Assembly (NCBI RefSeq): GCF_025802015.1
Contig: NZ_JAOYFC010000002.1
Span: forward strand, 744,001-808,000
Direction of reading: 5' to 3'
Length of the DNA stretch: 64,000 nucleotides
Source: Falsihalocynthiibacter halioticoli
GTDB lineage: Bacteria > Pseudomonadota > Alphaproteobacteria > Rhodobacterales > Rhodobacteraceae
Shown: positions 8,566-16,493 of the stretch, in pieces
How the letters are laid out: each line of letters opens with the position of its first letter
Position numbering within the stretch: the stretch's first letter is position 1
The notes under the pieces: generated by a model
What the model saw: the letters and a program-made list of their open reading frames with translations, nothing else
Database searches by the model: none
What the model was told of the DNA's origin: nothing
Translations under genes and position numbers: made by a program

Positions 8566-9048
8566 ATGGCTACATTTAAAGTTGGGAAAGCAGACGCAGA
8601 AAATCTGCATGTGAACGAAAAGAAATGGACGAAACCTCTAATGGAGGCGGGATGGAGTGCTGTCCCTAGCATTTTAATCGAGAAGCAACAGGCGCTTGGC
8701 CTAGATCCAGTGGATATGAATATCATTATCCACTTGATCCAGTACTGGTGGCATCCTGAAAACTTGCCGCATCCTTCGGTAGAGACGATTGCAGATGCAA
8801 TCGGGCGTTCACCGAGAACGGTACAACGTCGGATTACGGCTCTTGCTGATCTTGGTTTTCTTGAGCGCACAGAGCGTAGGACATCGCGTAATGGTAGTGA
8901 TACGAACCTGTATAGCTTCAGGGGATTGATTGCGAAGTTGCAACCGTATGCCGCTGAGAAGATCGAAGAGAAAAACACGGCAATAGCGGTGAAAAAAGCA
9001 AGGGTTGCGCGTAAGAAGCCAAAGTTAGTGGTGGATAACCCTAAATAG
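8566..9048 (+). CDS. Winged helix-turn-helix protein (HTH_36-type), possible initiator/regulator
   Basis: A 160-residue protein with a clear DNA-binding domain at about 45-115: a helical start (DMNIIIHLIQYWW), the recognition unit VETIADAIGRSPRTVQRRITALADLGFLER, and a basic wing. This resembles helix-turn-helix domains of plasmid replication initiators and of regulators on alphaproteobacterial elements. The last 40 residues are Lys/Ala-rich and probably disordered. The ATG is preceded by GAAGGGAA. TGACA palindromes lie upstream and an NYN nuclease gene follows after 76 bases, so the two may form one unit. Whether it starts replication or only represses cannot be told. Confidence 0.6.
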   Translation: MATFKVGKADAENLHVNEKKWTKPLMEAGWSAVPSILIEKQQALGLDPVDMNIIIHLIQYWWHPENLPHPSVETIADAIGRSPRTVQRRITALADLGFLERTERRTSRNGSDTNLYSFRGLIAKLQPYAAEKIEEKNTAIAVKKARVARKKPKLVVDNPK

Positions 9049-9124
9049 TTTTGAAAGTTTGTGGCCAGATATTTGGCCACCGGCTGGTGCAATGAATAAT
9101 CGAGCAAGAATAAGAAGAACCAAT

Positions 9125-9601
9125 ATGACAACGTATGCATTTATAGACAGCCAGAATTTGAAAAAATCCGTCGAAGCAATCAGAAGTGACATTGACTACC
9201 GGCGTTTTCGCCTTTGGTTGAAGAACAAGAAGGGCGTTGATCGAGCGTTCATGTACTTTGGGTTCATGCGAAGCCATCAACGGCTTTACGACTACCTTGA
9301 ACGGTGTGGTTTTGAGCTGGTGTTTCGTGATGTTGATTTTGCCCAAGGTCGGCACAAGGCAAATATTGATATCTGCCTGACAATCTCAGTTCTTGATCAG
9401 ATCGACGACTTTGACGATGCCTACTTGATCACGTCCGATGGAGATTTCTTTGATCTGACCGAGCGGTTGAAGGCAGTAGATAAGTTAGGCGGGGTAATCA
9501 GTCCTCAATCTGCCAAACGATGCTCGCGGCTGCTCAAGAAGAGCTGTCAGGGTAAGATCAGCTTTATCCCGGAGCTTATCCAAAAATTTGAGAAGGTATG
9601 A
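9125..9601 (+). CDS. NYN-domain (PIN-like, LabA family) nuclease
   Basis: A 158-residue protein that is almost entirely one NYN domain, a PIN-like fold usually acting as a metal-dependent ribonuclease. The expected acidic residues are visible: Asp in YAFIDSQN near the start, the central NIDICLT Asp, and the pair in ITSDGDFFDL. The ATG at 9125 (after AAGAAGAACCA) is preferred over 9092 because the domain begins at once. It follows the HTH gene. A role in RNA turnover, plasmid-style control or host interference is possible; none is shown. A terminator-like hairpin follows the stop. Confidence 0.7.
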   Translation: MTTYAFIDSQNLKKSVEAIRSDIDYRRFRLWLKNKKGVDRAFMYFGFMRSHQRLYDYLERCGFELVFRDVDFAQGRHKANIDICLTISVLDQIDDFDDAYLITSDGDFFDLTERLKAVDKLGGVISPQSAKRCSRLLKKSCQGKISFIPELIQKFEKV

Positions 9602-9605
9602 AGAC

Positions 9606-9651
9606 AAAAGCCACCTCGCAGTGTCGAAACAACTTTTGAGATGGCTTTTGC
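9606..9651 (+). terminator. Terminator-like hairpin after the NYN gene
   Basis: A 12-base stem with one mismatch (9606-9617 with 9638-9649), ending in a run of Ts on the plus strand and starting with As, so it could work in both directions. It begins 5 bases after the NYN stop codon. Confidence 0.65.
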
Positions 9652-9691
9652 TGTGTGTTGAAGGAGCGCCGCAGCGTCGAAACAACTTTTG
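9617..9691 (+). repeat. Direct repeat of 22 bases
   Basis: CGCAGYGTCGAAACAACTTT plus TG occurs at 9617-9638 and 9670-9691 with one difference and a 53-base period. The first copy forms the loop and right arm edge of the terminator hairpin. Origin unknown; it may be a duplicated terminator segment. Confidence 0.6.
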
Positions 9692-10061
9692 GCACGATCC
9701 CTTCGTTGGAATACATATTACACTTAGCGAACAGATTTGCAAGGTCCGTGTATGACAGTACGCAACGTGCGGTAAACAAGCCGTAAATTAGCACAGTTTT
9801 GCTTACGCCTTTCGTTTCAGGAGCAAAAGCGGACAACTACATAAATTCCGGCAACGGCAGGTTGGTCCCGCGTAGCGGCCCCCGGTTTATATGTAGTCAA
9901 CGTCCACAATCGAAGTAGATTGCTGCGTAGATGCATTTGCGATGATCAATTGGCTATACCCTAGTGATCGACATAAAAAGTCTATCAGTTAAATCGGTTA
10001 TAATAGCGATAGGTTAACTTATCAAAAAGGCTTAGACCCGCTTGAGAAAGGAACTCGATAT
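9692..10061. other. Intergenic stretch with an imperfect inverted repeat
   Basis: No gene seen. An imperfect inverted repeat spans 9831-9905 (GGAC..CTACATA..CCGG facing CCGG..TATGTAG..GTCC). Just before the broken resolvase gene (9977-10030) lies AT-rich sequence with GTTAA/TTAAC and TATAAT-like words, where a resolvase recombination site could lie. These are weak signals. Confidence 0.3.
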
Positions 10062-10615
10062 ATGAAATATGGTTATCGGCGCGTTAGTACCATGAGCAAT
10101 CGTTCGCGAGACAAGAGCTGCCATCTGATTGCAACAAAATCTTCGAAGAGAAGGTTTCTGCGAAAAATACGGACAGACTACAATTGAGTATACTTCGGGA
10201 TATAATCCAGCCAGGCGACGAAATAGTAGTTCATTCTCTCGACCGTCTTGCCCGCTCCTTGAAAGATCTCGAGACGATTGTGAAGGAGGTTGTTGATAAA
10301 GGGGCTGTCATTAGCTTTCTCAAGGAGAACCTAACTTTCGGGCCCACAACAAATCTGCTGTCGGTTATGATGTTGCAAGTCTTGGGGGCAATTGGTCAGT
10401 TTGAGCGAGCTCTCATTTTGGATCGGCAACGTGAAGGGATTGCAAAGGCCAAAGAGGCTGGAAAATACAAGGGGCGACCTACAACTATCAATCGGAGGGT
10501 AGCGGAAAAAATGTTTAGTTCTGGATCAACTCCAGCAGAGGTTGCCGATGTTATGAAGATAGGTATTGCTTCAGCATATCGATTGAGAAAGGAAATTGGC
10601 GCTCAGAATTGTTAG
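10062..10615 (+). pseudogene. Serine resolvase/invertase, frameshifted
   Basis: The gene starts normally at the ATG at 10062 with the resolvase N-terminus (KYGYRRVST, including the catalytic Ser) but is then out of frame with the rest. The downstream frame, open from about 10118, carries the typical CNKIFEEKVSAKNTDRLQL, then DEIVVHSLDRLARSLKDLE, the QFERALILDRQREGIAKAK segment and a C-terminal helix-turn-helix (PAEVADVMKIGIASAYRLRKE). About 15 residues appear lost at the break, roughly 10095-10118. A product started downstream would lack the catalytic Ser. Family identity is certain; function is probably lost. Confidence 0.85.
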
Positions 10616-10799
10616 GTGCAATTGCAGGACGAGATCGATTTAATGGCATAAAGGGCGAGAACCGAACATTAGCCGCTGTTCGCACCAATGGCCGCAACTC
10701 ACAGGATGCGGACTTAGCAAAAAATTGGTTGCTTTGAACAATAAGGGGAAATCAAACGTCCCCCACTGGGGTCGCTTCGAAGCATGATAGCAGCTCCAG

Positions 10800-12482
10800 T
10801 TATGACGAGGGCCAGGTTCTAAGTGCTAGTTTCGCCAGTTTTTTCTGACGATTTTCCACCTCAATTGGCTCCCAGCTTTCAGTTTTGCTCAATTCGTAGG
10901 TTAGTGTCAGACTACTCTTCTCAAAAAACGGTTTTTTGCCTTCAAAGCTTTCGTTTGACATTCCGTTGTTTTCGCTTCGTTTAAGCAAGCAAAGGTTCCC
11001 TAGGCGGTTCTTGAATTCTGAATGGGAATCTGCATTAAAGCTATCCCAACCTATGCCTCTAATACTTTTGGGCAATATGTGTTCAAGAGTGACTTGTTGA
11101 GGGTCAGAATTCACCCACTCCTTTTCCCCTTTGTTAGGCGAGCATGTGTGCTCCAATTCTCTCAGCAAGTACCGCGCCAATGCTGTCTTCGTAACACGAG
11201 CATTTGCAAAGATTTCCTCAAAATCCTTATCCGAAACTGAAATCTTCTTTAAGGCCTCAGTGAGCTCAATGTAGTTTGAAATGTCACCGCTAGTAACTTT
11301 GATGGCAGCGTCTGCAAAGGCCTGTTCATTTGCTCCGCTTCGTGTCCGAGCCGATACTACCAACCGCAAACTAAAAGACGTTAAAAATTTGATCGTTTTT
11401 TCGAACTCACTCTTCTCAAACTTAGTCGATGTAGCCAGTATAAGCGGCCTGATCGGCTTCAAATTGAAAAAATTGAAATCCTCAAGATACTTGCGGGTTA
11501 TTGGAGAATAGTCATCCCAGAATTCGTTTTCTGCGTTAAAGGTCGCAGTGTAGATACGGGACGTGTCCGCCAAAGAGGTTAAGAAAGAAACCGCTGTTCC
11601 TTCGGTCTTGTACTTCGTCTGGATAGCATCATAAACACCATCGGCGCGCACGAAACCTGAGAAGGCGATCAGATAATGACGTAAGAAGGATACTTGCGGG
11701 TCATCGTCCCCAAGCTCCTGCAAGTTTTCAAGCATATTGGACCATTTAGATTGTGCCAGGCCCACTTGCCCATCAGAATGGCCGAATAAGTAGCTCTTAA
11801 CCAGGTCAGCCTGAGAAGTCCGAAGCCCGCGGTCGTTCAAAGTTTCAAACATTTTGAAAGCGCGGGCTTGATCGTGTGCTCTAAGCAAAATCACTTGCGC
11901 CGAACGCTCAAGATAGTCGATCCAATTATTTAGAGTATCTGGCGCATCCACACCCGAAACTGAATTCGCAATCGCTTCAACACGCGCAACGGCGAGGAAA
12001 TATGCTTCCCTCAGCAATTTGTGGGAAGTCCTGCTCTCGTTAGGCGGCCAATATTCCTCGGTGCTCTTTGAAGTGAGTTGCTTAAAGTAATGCCTGTCGT
12101 CTGTGTTGAGAGAGAGGCGTTGTTTGAAACCTTCTCGTCGGTCGCTATTAAAAAGATAAGTGTTTTGAAGCGATGTGGAGATTTCTTTTCCAGTGTCATT
12201 CTTTTGTAGAAAGTCTCTAATTGCAGTCAAAAGCAAATAGGTGGTCGTTAGCCTTTGCTGCCCATCTACAACACTGAGCTCTCCTGTCTTCTCATTCTCA
12301 ATCGCAACAATAGTGCCAAGAAAATACTCGGAAGATTTACGATAAGCGGCTTCGAGATCTGAATACAGTTGAACAACTTCTTCCTCAGTCCATGCATAAT
12401 CACGTTGGTGCGGTGGAATGGTCAAAGAATAGTCGGTGAAAATCTTCGCAATTCCAATATCGTCAAAACTGAAAGTTTTCAT
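10800..12482 (-). CDS. GmrSD-like DUF262/DUF1524 protein (putative defence nuclease)
   Basis: A 560-residue protein with the DUF262 (GmrS) domain at the front and the DUF1524 (GmrD) HNH-type domain at the end. GmrSD enzymes are NTP-dependent, modification-directed (type IV) restriction systems. Visible are the IPPHQRDYAW motif (22-31; the usual Tyr is His here), the nucleotide-binding DGQQRLTT (73-80), and near the C-terminus TLEHILPKS followed by KNRLGNLCLL, the HxxP and Asn parts of the HNH-like site. The two domains are in one chain, as in many homologues. The start is the ATG at 12480-12482 with GGAGAA ahead. It stands alone on the minus strand at the right end of element 1. Target specificity is unknown. 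Confidence 0.8.
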   Translation of the reverse strand: MKTFSFDDIGIAKIFTDYSLTIPPHQRDYAWTEEEVVQLYSDLEAAYRKSSEYFLGTIVAIENEKTGELSVVDGQQRLTTTYLLLTAIRDFLQKNDTGKEISTSLQNTYLFNSDRREGFKQRLSLNTDDRHYFKQLTSKSTEEYWPPNESRTSHKLLREAYFLAVARVEAIANSVSGVDAPDTLNNWIDYLERSAQVILLRAHDQARAFKMFETLNDRGLRTSQADLVKSYLFGHSDGQVGLAQSKWSNMLENLQELGDDDPQVSFLRHYLIAFSGFVRADGVYDAIQTKYKTEGTAVSFLTSLADTSRIYTATFNAENEFWDDYSPITRKYLEDFNFFNLKPIRPLILATSTKFEKSEFEKTIKFLTSFSLRLVVSARTRSGANEQAFADAAIKVTSGDISNYIELTEALKKISVSDKDFEEIFANARVTKTALARYLLRELEHTCSPNKGEKEWVNSDPQQVTLEHILPKSIRGIGWDSFNADSHSEFKNRLGNLCLLKRSENNGMSNESFEGKKPFFEKSSLTLTYELSKTESWEPIEVENRQKKLAKLALRTWPSS

Positions 12483-12848
12483 TGGTTCTCCAGATCAATT
12501 TTTCAACAACCTAAGCTTGGTAAAACTGTCGCACAAGTTGTGATTTTGATGGCTCCGGCACAAATTTCCAAAACTTTATAACTGCGCGCCCCACGTTTCT
12601 TGAAGCAACATTAGCAATCTCTATCGATGGCCGTTTTAGACAAAGAGCCGCCGTTAGACGCAGATTGCACCAATAGCAGGAATGGGCCGCAATACTAGGC
12701 AAAGCGAGACTGTTCGACAGAGGGTTTATTGACACCGCTGCTAGTACAAAATGAGCAAGATATTGAACAATGCTACAAAAGCCTTTTACGAACCACGCCT
12801 GAAAAAGTGAAAAAAGTCTTAAAGCCTAGTTCTTGCGAAAATAAAAAA

Positions 12849-12869
12849 TGTGATACAGTTTGTGATACA
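12849..12869 (+). repeat. Arm-type site pair, right end of element 1
   Basis: TGTGATACA at 12849-12857 and 12861-12869, the same word, period and orientation as at 1698-1718. It lies 73 bases left of the 51-base core. Together the pairs would flank the core in the circular form. Confidence 0.6.
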
Positions 12870-12942
12870 CAATCCCAAGCAATTATTGTACAAAGCAACT
12901 GGAAACTTGTGAATATTGACGTATTGAGTGCGAACTCAATCG

Positions 12943-12993
12943 TTAAATGGTGCCCGGGGGCGGAATCGAACCACCGACACGAGGATTTTCAAT
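12943..12993. repeat. att core at the junction of the two elements (51 bases)
   Basis: Identical over 51 bases to 27588-27638, the 3' half of tRNA-Phe through the anticodon. The tRNA is not completed here: at 12994 the sequence departs from the gene. It serves as the right end of element 1 and the left end of element 2. Confidence 0.9.
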
Positions 12994-13127
12994 TAGCCTT
13001 TTGGTCGAAACACGCTGTTTCAGGATCACTCAACCCGCAACGTAGCAAGTTGATAAGCTTAAGTTTTGCGCTTGGCAGACCGTCTCAGCTCATCTCACAT
13101 TAGAGCATTCAAGCCCATCGCTCCTGC

Positions 13128-13143
13128 TACCCCAGTGATACCC
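13128..13143 (+). repeat. Putative arm site, left end of element 2
   Basis: Sixteen bases identical to 27509-27524, followed in both places by a related GGTGAYATTC word. Likely an integrase-binding arm site, analogous to the TGTGATACA pairs of element 1. Confidence 0.55.
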
Positions 13144-13179
13144 TAAGTTAGGTCTGTGGTGACATTCTTGACAAACCAA

Positions 13180-14097
13180 CTAAGCAATTGGTTCAAGTCC
13201 TTCTTGAGCCAGCCACTGCTCTATCTCGGCTTGAAACGCCTCTATAAAAGCAGTGGCCATCCCGATATACGGTTGGTCAGGGTGAACAAAACTCTGAAGG
13301 CCCTGTATTTCTCGTGTTAGTGTTTCGAGAATGGATTCATCGCCTTCCCAACTCTCCAACATTTCTAATACTCGCGTGCGAATTGCTCGTAACTGCCTTC
13401 TTACCGAGATTCTGTCCAAAACTAGCTCAGCTCGATTTAAGGCACATGTCTGGATTGTATAAGCGCCATATGCGCTCGGGCCGTTTTCCTTTAGTCGTGG
13501 CAAAACGATTGGAAGTTCTGCTGATAGATCCCAGCAAAGCTCCAGTGCAGGATCCGTTTCACAAGGGTTGATAAGTAAAGGGTCTTCGTCTTCTAAGTTG
13601 CATGCTGGCGTGAGAGCTCTTGCACCAACGATGTCAAACTGGCTTGCCTTGCCAAAGCTCTGCTTTGGATACTGTGCAAGCAATTCCTCTACTTCTTCTC
13701 GCGTCATGTCCGCTGTGACAATATGTTGCCTGAGGCTCTTGTTGCAATCACGGCACGTTGGCAACAGATTATCCCACTCCGAGGCGAGCCACCAATAACC
13801 CGGATGATCTGCAATACCTTCGACACGTCCTTTGGGACGATAATGCTCGACTTCGCGCGCACCACTTCCGCCAATTCTACTTTCGCAGTACGCGCAATTG
13901 CCGCCAGCAAGTTGCCGCAAACCCAATTTGACATCGCGAGATCTGTAGATGGAAAATGTAAAAGAAGTGTGCGCCTCAGACCATGGCTCTCGGGCTGCAT
14001 AGTATGTTGAGGCTTCATCTCTTTCATTTCGTACAGCTAGGTTAGGCCCAGCCAATGATGCCGGAACGCTCACGCCCCCTCGATTCAGCTTTCGCAA
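13180..14097 (-). CDS. HNH endonuclease, PtuB-like (second gene of an ATPase-HNH module)
   Basis: A 305-residue HNH nuclease. The zinc and catalytic pattern is clear: NCAYCES (C68, C71), EVEHYRPKG (E84, H85), then LLPTCRDCNK (C115, C118) after the WW..SEWDN segment. This matches the HNH family found as PtuB and in retron-associated nucleases. The long open frame continues upstream to 14337, inside the ATPase gene. I place the start at the TTG 14095-14097, because it comes one base after the ATPase stop codon, has GGAGAA upstream, and gives an N-terminus (RKLNRGG) at the expected distance from the HNH. The two genes are thus tightly coupled. The C-terminal half is helical and unassigned. Confidence 0.75.
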   Translation of the reverse strand: MRKLNRGGVSVPASLAGPNLAVRNERDEASTYYAAREPWSEAHTSFTFSIYRSRDVKLGLRQLAGGNCAYCESRIGGSGAREVEHYRPKGRVEGIADHPGYWWLASEWDNLLPTCRDCNKSLRQHIVTADMTREEVEELLAQYPKQSFGKASQFDIVGARALTPACNLEDEDPLLINPCETDPALELCWDLSAELPIVLPRLKENGPSAYGAYTIQTCALNRAELVLDRISVRRQLRAIRTRVLEMLESWEGDESILETLTREIQGLQSFVHPDQPYIGMATAFIEAFQAEIEQWLAQEGLEPIA

Positions 14098-14098
14098 C

Positions 14099-16300
14099 TT
14101 AAGTTTCTCCGAGTGTCGAGCGTAGCGCTTGAGAAACCGCCAAGACGGCCTCGGAGCGTGCATTGCGTGACAACCCTCCGATAGGCTTTTCCCTCTCAAG
14201 CAAGTACTTTTGAAGCGCTTCCTGAATGATTTGCGCGGTTGCGCTGTCACCAACTGTAAGCCGGGATATGAGCTCATCAGTCTCTTTCCCAAGCAAACGA
14301 CTGGTTTCCGTGCCGTCAGGTTCAGAGATCCGGGCAATTTCTAAATGAACGTCAGCATCAAGGGTACTAGCCAATCCAAAATACTCCGATGTTAGCAATT
14401 GTTCGGCTTGCATTCCTGAGACGTCGGGCAGGTCCTCCATTTGTCTAACCCGGCCGTTTGGATCTCTATAAAGAACAACTACTTCTCCATCTTCCATTCC
14501 TCGCAGACATAGAGGGTCGTGGCTGGTTACGATGAACTGCACCTTTGGGAACGCTCTTCTAAGAGAAGACATTACTTGCATCTTCCAGCGAGGATGAAGG
14601 TGAGTATCAATCTCATCGATCAAAACTACACCCCGGGCATCTTCGAGGTTTGGTGAAGCCTCCAATAACGTCCGACAGATATCTGCGATCATCGCAAATA
14701 CAGACCGGTAGCCTTCGCTCAACTTCGAAACAGGTGTCAGCTGACCGTCTGCACGAACACAGATACCAAATTCGGGATCGTTGACCAGATCATCGCTATC
14801 ACCAATTGGTAGAATCGTTCGAATTGTGGCTGCGACGGCTCCGAACTCAGACCCACTAATTCTTTCGAGCCAATCTGTGGGATCCGGTAGTGGTCTTGCT
14901 GGGTCAATTAGACTTCTTAGCCTCTCAGCCGAACTGCGAAAACGTCTTTTTTTCGTGGGAGAAAAGTAGCGGTGAGGGCCATACCCCAAAACAATCTGTG
15001 ATTGGCGTTGAGATCCTCCCAGTTTCCCAGAGACAGGATCGTATGAGAAAACTGCGGGCTCCGACTTGCCGTGAAACTCCACCGCAACCCTGATTTCGTT
15101 TTGGCCCCATTGGTCCCACGTTTCGCGTCCAACGCTCCTCGCCAAACTACTGTATGAGAGACCTAAAGCGTCAATCTCTTCGGAGCCCAAGAGGGCAAGC
15201 CCAATTCCCAATAGAAAAGATGATTTTCCAACAGCATTCTCACCCAACAATAGCAAGCAAGGTGCTCCTGCTCTTTCTTCGCGCTGAGAAGGTAGCTCCA
15301 ACGAGAGTTCTTCAATCCCTTTAAAATTGGATATGCGAATTGATGAAATATTGCTTCGAGCAAAAAATGGGCCAATCAATCTATCTACGTCGCGAACAGG
15401 AGTTGGTGCGATCCCAACATAATACTGCTCTCTTACTCTATCAGGTCCACCTTCAAATGTATCCTTGAACTCCTCATTTTTCCTTAAGTCATCCGCCTTG
15501 AGCCCTTCTATGTCTTGAAGGATCCGGGAACGATCTTCCTCACTAGAAATTTCAAGAAACTTCCTAAGTTCGTTCTCAAGGTTTGGACCGGTTACTTTAG
15601 CTGTCGGGAGCTTTTTGTAATTCGCAATGGATTGAGCAATGCTCCATTGCTGGCAACCCAAAAAAGGTCCTCTTGTAAGAAAATCACTCGGCAGATCAGT
15701 TCGCTTTTCAAGTGCGTATGCCCATGTTTCCAGTGATTTCGAACAAGCGTTTTTACGCTCGTCAACAAGCTCACTCTCGTTAAGCTGAAATGCCAAAATT
15801 GTCTCTCGCCCCTTTCTTGAGTTATTGCGGGGAATGATAAGTCCGGTGGAAAGAAAACTAAGGTATTTGCCTGGATGCTCGAATGTGGGATCTATCAGTA
15901 GAGGTTTCTCCACCAATCGGACGTCATCAAATGTTGCCAAAAAGGGTGAAGGTCGCCCAGATAATGGAAAAGCATTAGATTTTGATTGGTTGCAACTACT
16001 GCAGGCGTACATGAAATTCAGCCACTCGAACGCAAGCCACGGATAAAGGCTTTTGGGTCGAAAATGGTCGATCTCACCAGCCATTTCCAAGGGCCGTTCG
16101 CAATATGCACATTTCTGCTCAAAATCGAATGCAACAAGCGACCGCAGTTCTTTTTGATGAAAGATATCTGAGTTAAACGGAGCACGCCTTTGCTCGCGTT
16201 CAGCTGCGGGTCTTCGAGCCCATTCGAAAAGGTCATCTTTAGAACGACCAACCAACTCAAAAAACTGCTTTGAAGGTTCATTACGATTAATTTTGAGCAT
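14099..16300 (-). CDS. HNH nuclease fused to an ABC/OLD-type ATPase (Septu-like)
   Basis: A 733-residue fusion. Residues 60-110 are an HNH domain (C64, C67, D78-H79 in EIDHFRPKS, C100, C103). A helical linker follows. From about 320 there is an SMC/ABC-type ATPase starting with ISSIRISNFKGIEELS, with Walker A GENAVGKSS (353-361), a signature-like KLSEGYRSVF, Walker B VVLIDEIDTHLHP and the switch His in VTSHDPLCL. PtuA of Septu has such an ATPase but normally without its own HNH. Here an HNH is fused in front and a second HNH gene follows at once, which is the odd point. Septu ATPase-nuclease complexes restrict phage, so the same role is likely but unproven. The ATG at 16298-16300 has a weak ribosome binding site. 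Confidence 0.8.
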   Translation of the reverse strand: MLKINRNEPSKQFFELVGRSKDDLFEWARRPAAEREQRRAPFNSDIFHQKELRSLVAFDFEQKCAYCERPLEMAGEIDHFRPKSLYPWLAFEWLNFMYACSSCNQSKSNAFPLSGRPSPFLATFDDVRLVEKPLLIDPTFEHPGKYLSFLSTGLIIPRNNSRKGRETILAFQLNESELVDERKNACSKSLETWAYALEKRTDLPSDFLTRGPFLGCQQWSIAQSIANYKKLPTAKVTGPNLENELRKFLEISSEEDRSRILQDIEGLKADDLRKNEEFKDTFEGGPDRVREQYYVGIAPTPVRDVDRLIGPFFARSNISSIRISNFKGIEELSLELPSQREERAGAPCLLLLGENAVGKSSFLLGIGLALLGSEEIDALGLSYSSLARSVGRETWDQWGQNEIRVAVEFHGKSEPAVFSYDPVSGKLGGSQRQSQIVLGYGPHRYFSPTKKRRFRSSAERLRSLIDPARPLPDPTDWLERISGSEFGAVAATIRTILPIGDSDDLVNDPEFGICVRADGQLTPVSKLSEGYRSVFAMIADICRTLLEASPNLEDARGVVLIDEIDTHLHPRWKMQVMSSLRRAFPKVQFIVTSHDPLCLRGMEDGEVVVLYRDPNGRVRQMEDLPDVSGMQAEQLLTSEYFGLASTLDADVHLEIARISEPDGTETSRLLGKETDELISRLTVGDSATAQIIQEALQKYLLEREKPIGGLSRNARSEAVLAVSQALRSTLGET

Positions 16301-16448
16301 CAGAATTGTTCCGTCGTGAAAATTGGGAATGGTACTTCGTCGGACTGCATAACTTCACCTGAGAACTAGTCCAATAACAATCCCTTCCTCGCAAACCTAG
16401 CACTTCTGCGACCGGTTCACATTGATGCAAGGCGTCACATGGGTTCTA

Positions 16449-16462
16449 GGGTTGTCCCTGAC
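16449..16462 (+). promoter_or_regulatory. Shared 14-base site upstream of integrase 2
   Basis: GGGTTGTCCCTGAC here recurs at 22149-22162. In both places TCTTAT follows at the same distance (16479 and 22179). It lies 31 bases before the integrase start. It may be a shared promoter or operator. Confidence 0.45.
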
Positions 16463-16493
16463 GGCGGGCCTCCATGTATCTTATTTTGACCTC

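Larger units (their letters stand above)
1575..12993. mobile_element. Integrative mobilizable element 1 in tRNA-Phe
   Basis: Bounded by tRNA-Phe-derived cores at 1575-1594 and 12943-12993. Each end also carries a pair of TGTGATACA sites with the same 12-base period. Contents are a tyrosine integrase by the left core, an HUH Rep-like protein, MobC, a relaxase with a candidate oriT upstream, an HTH protein, an NYN nuclease, a broken resolvase and a GmrSD-like protein. It has transfer-initiation genes but no mating-pair genes, so it would need a helper for transfer. Borders are well supported; mobility today is unknown. Confidence 0.8.
12483..13179. other. Junction region between elements 1 and 2
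   Basis: No gene is supported. It holds the right arm sites and core of element 1 and the left arm site of element 2, listed separately. A plus-strand frame at 12729-13103 reads straight through the tRNA-derived core and is spurious. Confidence 0.7.

Noticed and set aside
9617..9691. Possible CRISPR-like unit from the 22-base direct repeat
   Set aside because: Only two copies, one inside a terminator stem-loop, and no further repeats or cas genes.
12729..13103. Plus-strand 124-codon frame containing PGAESNHRHEDFQ
   Set aside because: This text is the translation of the tRNA-Phe 3' end copied into the att core, a well-known false ORF. The frame crosses the element junction.
14101..14337. Upstream extension of the HNH gene to an ATG at 14337
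   Set aside because: It would sit entirely inside the ATPase gene; the TTG at 14097 has the ribosome binding site and the expected N-terminus.
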